Source: Geobacteraceae bacterium
GTDB lineage: Bacteria; Desulfobacterota; Desulfuromonadia; Geobacterales; Geobacteraceae
DNA length: 6,940 nucleotides
Direction of reading: 5' to 3'
Assembly (NCBI GenBank): GCA_012797715.1
Contig: JAAZOO010000126.1
Span: 1-6,940 of the forward strand
Below, piece by piece: positions 5,816 to 6,940 of this stretch. The notes under the pieces are model-generated. The model did no database searches, was not told where the DNA came from, and worked only from the letters and a program-made list of their open reading frames with translations. The position numbers and the translations under genes are program-made. The number at the start of each line of letters is the position of its first letter. Within the stretch, counting starts at the first letter, position 1.

Positions 5816-6940
5816 ATGAGTCAATTCCGCTTCACCCTCAGACAAAAAGACCCTTCCAGCTCGGCGCGTCGCGGTGTCCTTGAAACACCCCACGGCAGGA
5901 TAGAGACACCGATATTCATGCCGGTCGGCACCCATGCCGCCATGAAGGCCATGACACCCCGACAGGTCGAAGAGACCGGCGCGCAAATCCTTCTCTGCAA
6001 TACCTACCACCTTCATCTGCGCCCCGGCGAGGCCCTTGTGGAAAAAGCCGGAGGACTCCACCGCTTCATGGGGTGGAACGGTCCCATCCTTACCGACTCC
6101 GGCGGTTTCCAGGTGTTCTCCCTCCCCAACAAACGGATCACCGAAGAGGGTGCATTCTTCCGTCATGAGATCACCGGCGAAGAGGTGTTCCTTGACCCGG
6201 CCAAGGCTATGGCCATCCAGGAGCACCTGGGCGCCGATATCATCATGGCCTTTGATGAATGCATACCCTACCCATGCGACAGGAGCTACGCAGACCGCTC
6301 AACACGCAAGACGCTGCGCTGGGCGAAAGAATGCAAACAGGCCCACACCCGGCCTGATCAAGCGCTTTTCGCCATCGTTCAGGGGAGCGTATTCGACGAT
6401 CTGCGCGCCATGTGTGCACGGGAGCTGGTGGACATGGACTTTCCCGGATACGCCATAGGCGGCGTCAGCGTGGGCGAAGGTCTGGAACTCCTGAAAAAGG
6501 TGGTGGAGTTCACCGCGCCGCACCTGCCGCAGAACAAACCGCGCTACCTGATGGGGGTCGGTTTGCCGGAAGATATCCTGGAAAGCGTGGAACGGGGGAT
6601 GGACATGTTTGACTGCGTCATCCCCACGCGCTATGCGCGAAGCGCCACTTTGTTCACCAACCGCGGCAGGATTCGACTCACCAGTAGAAAATACCGTCGA
6701 GATTTCTACCCGATTGATCCGAACTGCACCTGTTACACCTGTACAAACTTCAGCCGGGCCTATCTCCACCACCTCTTCGTTTCCAACGAGGTCCTCTCCG
6801 CGATCCTGGCAAGCATCCACAACGTGCATTTTTACCTGAATCTCATGAGCGAAGTCCGCCTAGCCATTGAAGAGGGACGGTTTTCCGCCTATAAGAGGGA
6901 CTTCCTGGGCGCGTACAGGGAGGGGGAAAAGAATCGTAAA
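5816..6940 (+). CDS. tgt: Queuine/preQ1 tRNA-guanine transglycosylase (3' end beyond window)
   Basis: Tgt swaps the wobble guanine of GUN-anticodon tRNAs (Asp, Asn, His, Tyr) for the queuosine precursor preQ1. The frame is open for 375 codons to the window edge with no stop. Family proteins are about 375 residues, so little is missing. Landmarks are FMPVGTHAAMKAMTP (34-48), NTYHLHLRPG (62-71), the base-binding TDSGGFQVFS with D94 (93-102), AFDEC (145-149), IVQGS (187-191), GYAIGGVSVGE (211-221) and the nucleophile D266 in DMFDCV. The structural zinc site is C304, C306, C309 and H335 (C-x-C-x2-C-x25-H). After the nucleophile, the usual PTRNARNG-like segment reads PTRYARSA (270-277). The ATG at 5816 aligns with the family N-terminus, but only a weak AGAAAG lies upstream. 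It is transcribed divergently from sdhC. Confidence 0.96.
   Translation, partial: MSQFRFTLRQKDPSSSARRGVLETPHGRIETPIFMPVGTHAAMKAMTPRQVEETGAQILLCNTYHLHLRPGEALVEKAGGLHRFMGWNGPILTDSGGFQVFSLPNKRITEEGAFFRHEITGEEVFLDPAKAMAIQEHLGADIIMAFDECIPYPCDRSYADRSTRKTLRWAKECKQAHTRPDQALFAIVQGSVFDDLRAMCARELVDMDFPGYAIGGVSVGEGLELLKKVVEFTAPHLPQNKPRYLMGVGLPEDILESVERGMDMFDCVIPTRYARSATLFTNRGRIRLTSRKYRRDFYPIDPNCTCYTCTNFSRAYLHHLFVSNEVLSAILASIHNVHFYLNLMSEVRLAIEEGRFSAYKRDFLGAYREGEKNRK

Overview
The window reads as an ordinary chromosomal stretch of a moderately GC-rich, Gram-negative anaerobe. The best guess is a Desulfobacterota (former Deltaproteobacteria) lineage of the Geobacter, Pelobacter or Syntrophobacter kind. This rests on a lipopolysaccharide-type family 9 glycosyltransferase, a CCA-encoding tRNA gene, a queuine tRNA-ribosyltransferase, and a dihaem sdhCAB complex of the Bacillus/epsilonproteobacterial type used with low-potential menaquinone. 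The assignment is an inference; no marker gene fixes it.

Layout. Most of the window lies on the minus strand and reads right to left: sdhC (5505 to 4888), sdhA (4854 to 3079), sdhB (3077 to 2328), a solo Cas6-like RAMP-family protein (2235 to 1315), a GT9 heptosyltransferase-like protein (1304 to 189), then a valine tRNA (146 to 72) and an intrinsic terminator (41 to about 10). Gaps between genes are 33, 1, 92, 10 and 42 bases. I see no terminator inside the run, so it may be one transcript. The tRNA also has its own strong sigma70-type promoter, whose -35 box overlaps the stop codon of the glycosyltransferase. On the plus strand, divergent from sdhC across a 310-base intergenic region with two long A-tracts, is tgt (5816 onward). 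It runs off the right edge without a stop codon.

How the genes work together. SdhC, SdhA and SdhB form a membrane-bound succinate:quinone oxidoreductase (or fumarate reductase). SdhA carries the FAD and dicarboxylate site, SdhB carries three iron-sulfur clusters, and SdhC anchors the complex with four histidines placed to bind two haems b. The Cas6-like gene has no CRISPR array or other cas gene within the window. Its stop codon overlaps the ribosome-binding region of the glycosyltransferase, so those two are probably translated together, but no shared function is obvious. Tgt and the tRNA are separate tRNA-biology genes; Tgt does not act on tRNA-Val.

The most interesting points are the orphan Cas6-like protein downstream of a respiratory operon, with a modified C-terminal glycine-rich motif, and a tRNA-Val that appears to carry C instead of the near-universal U at position 33.
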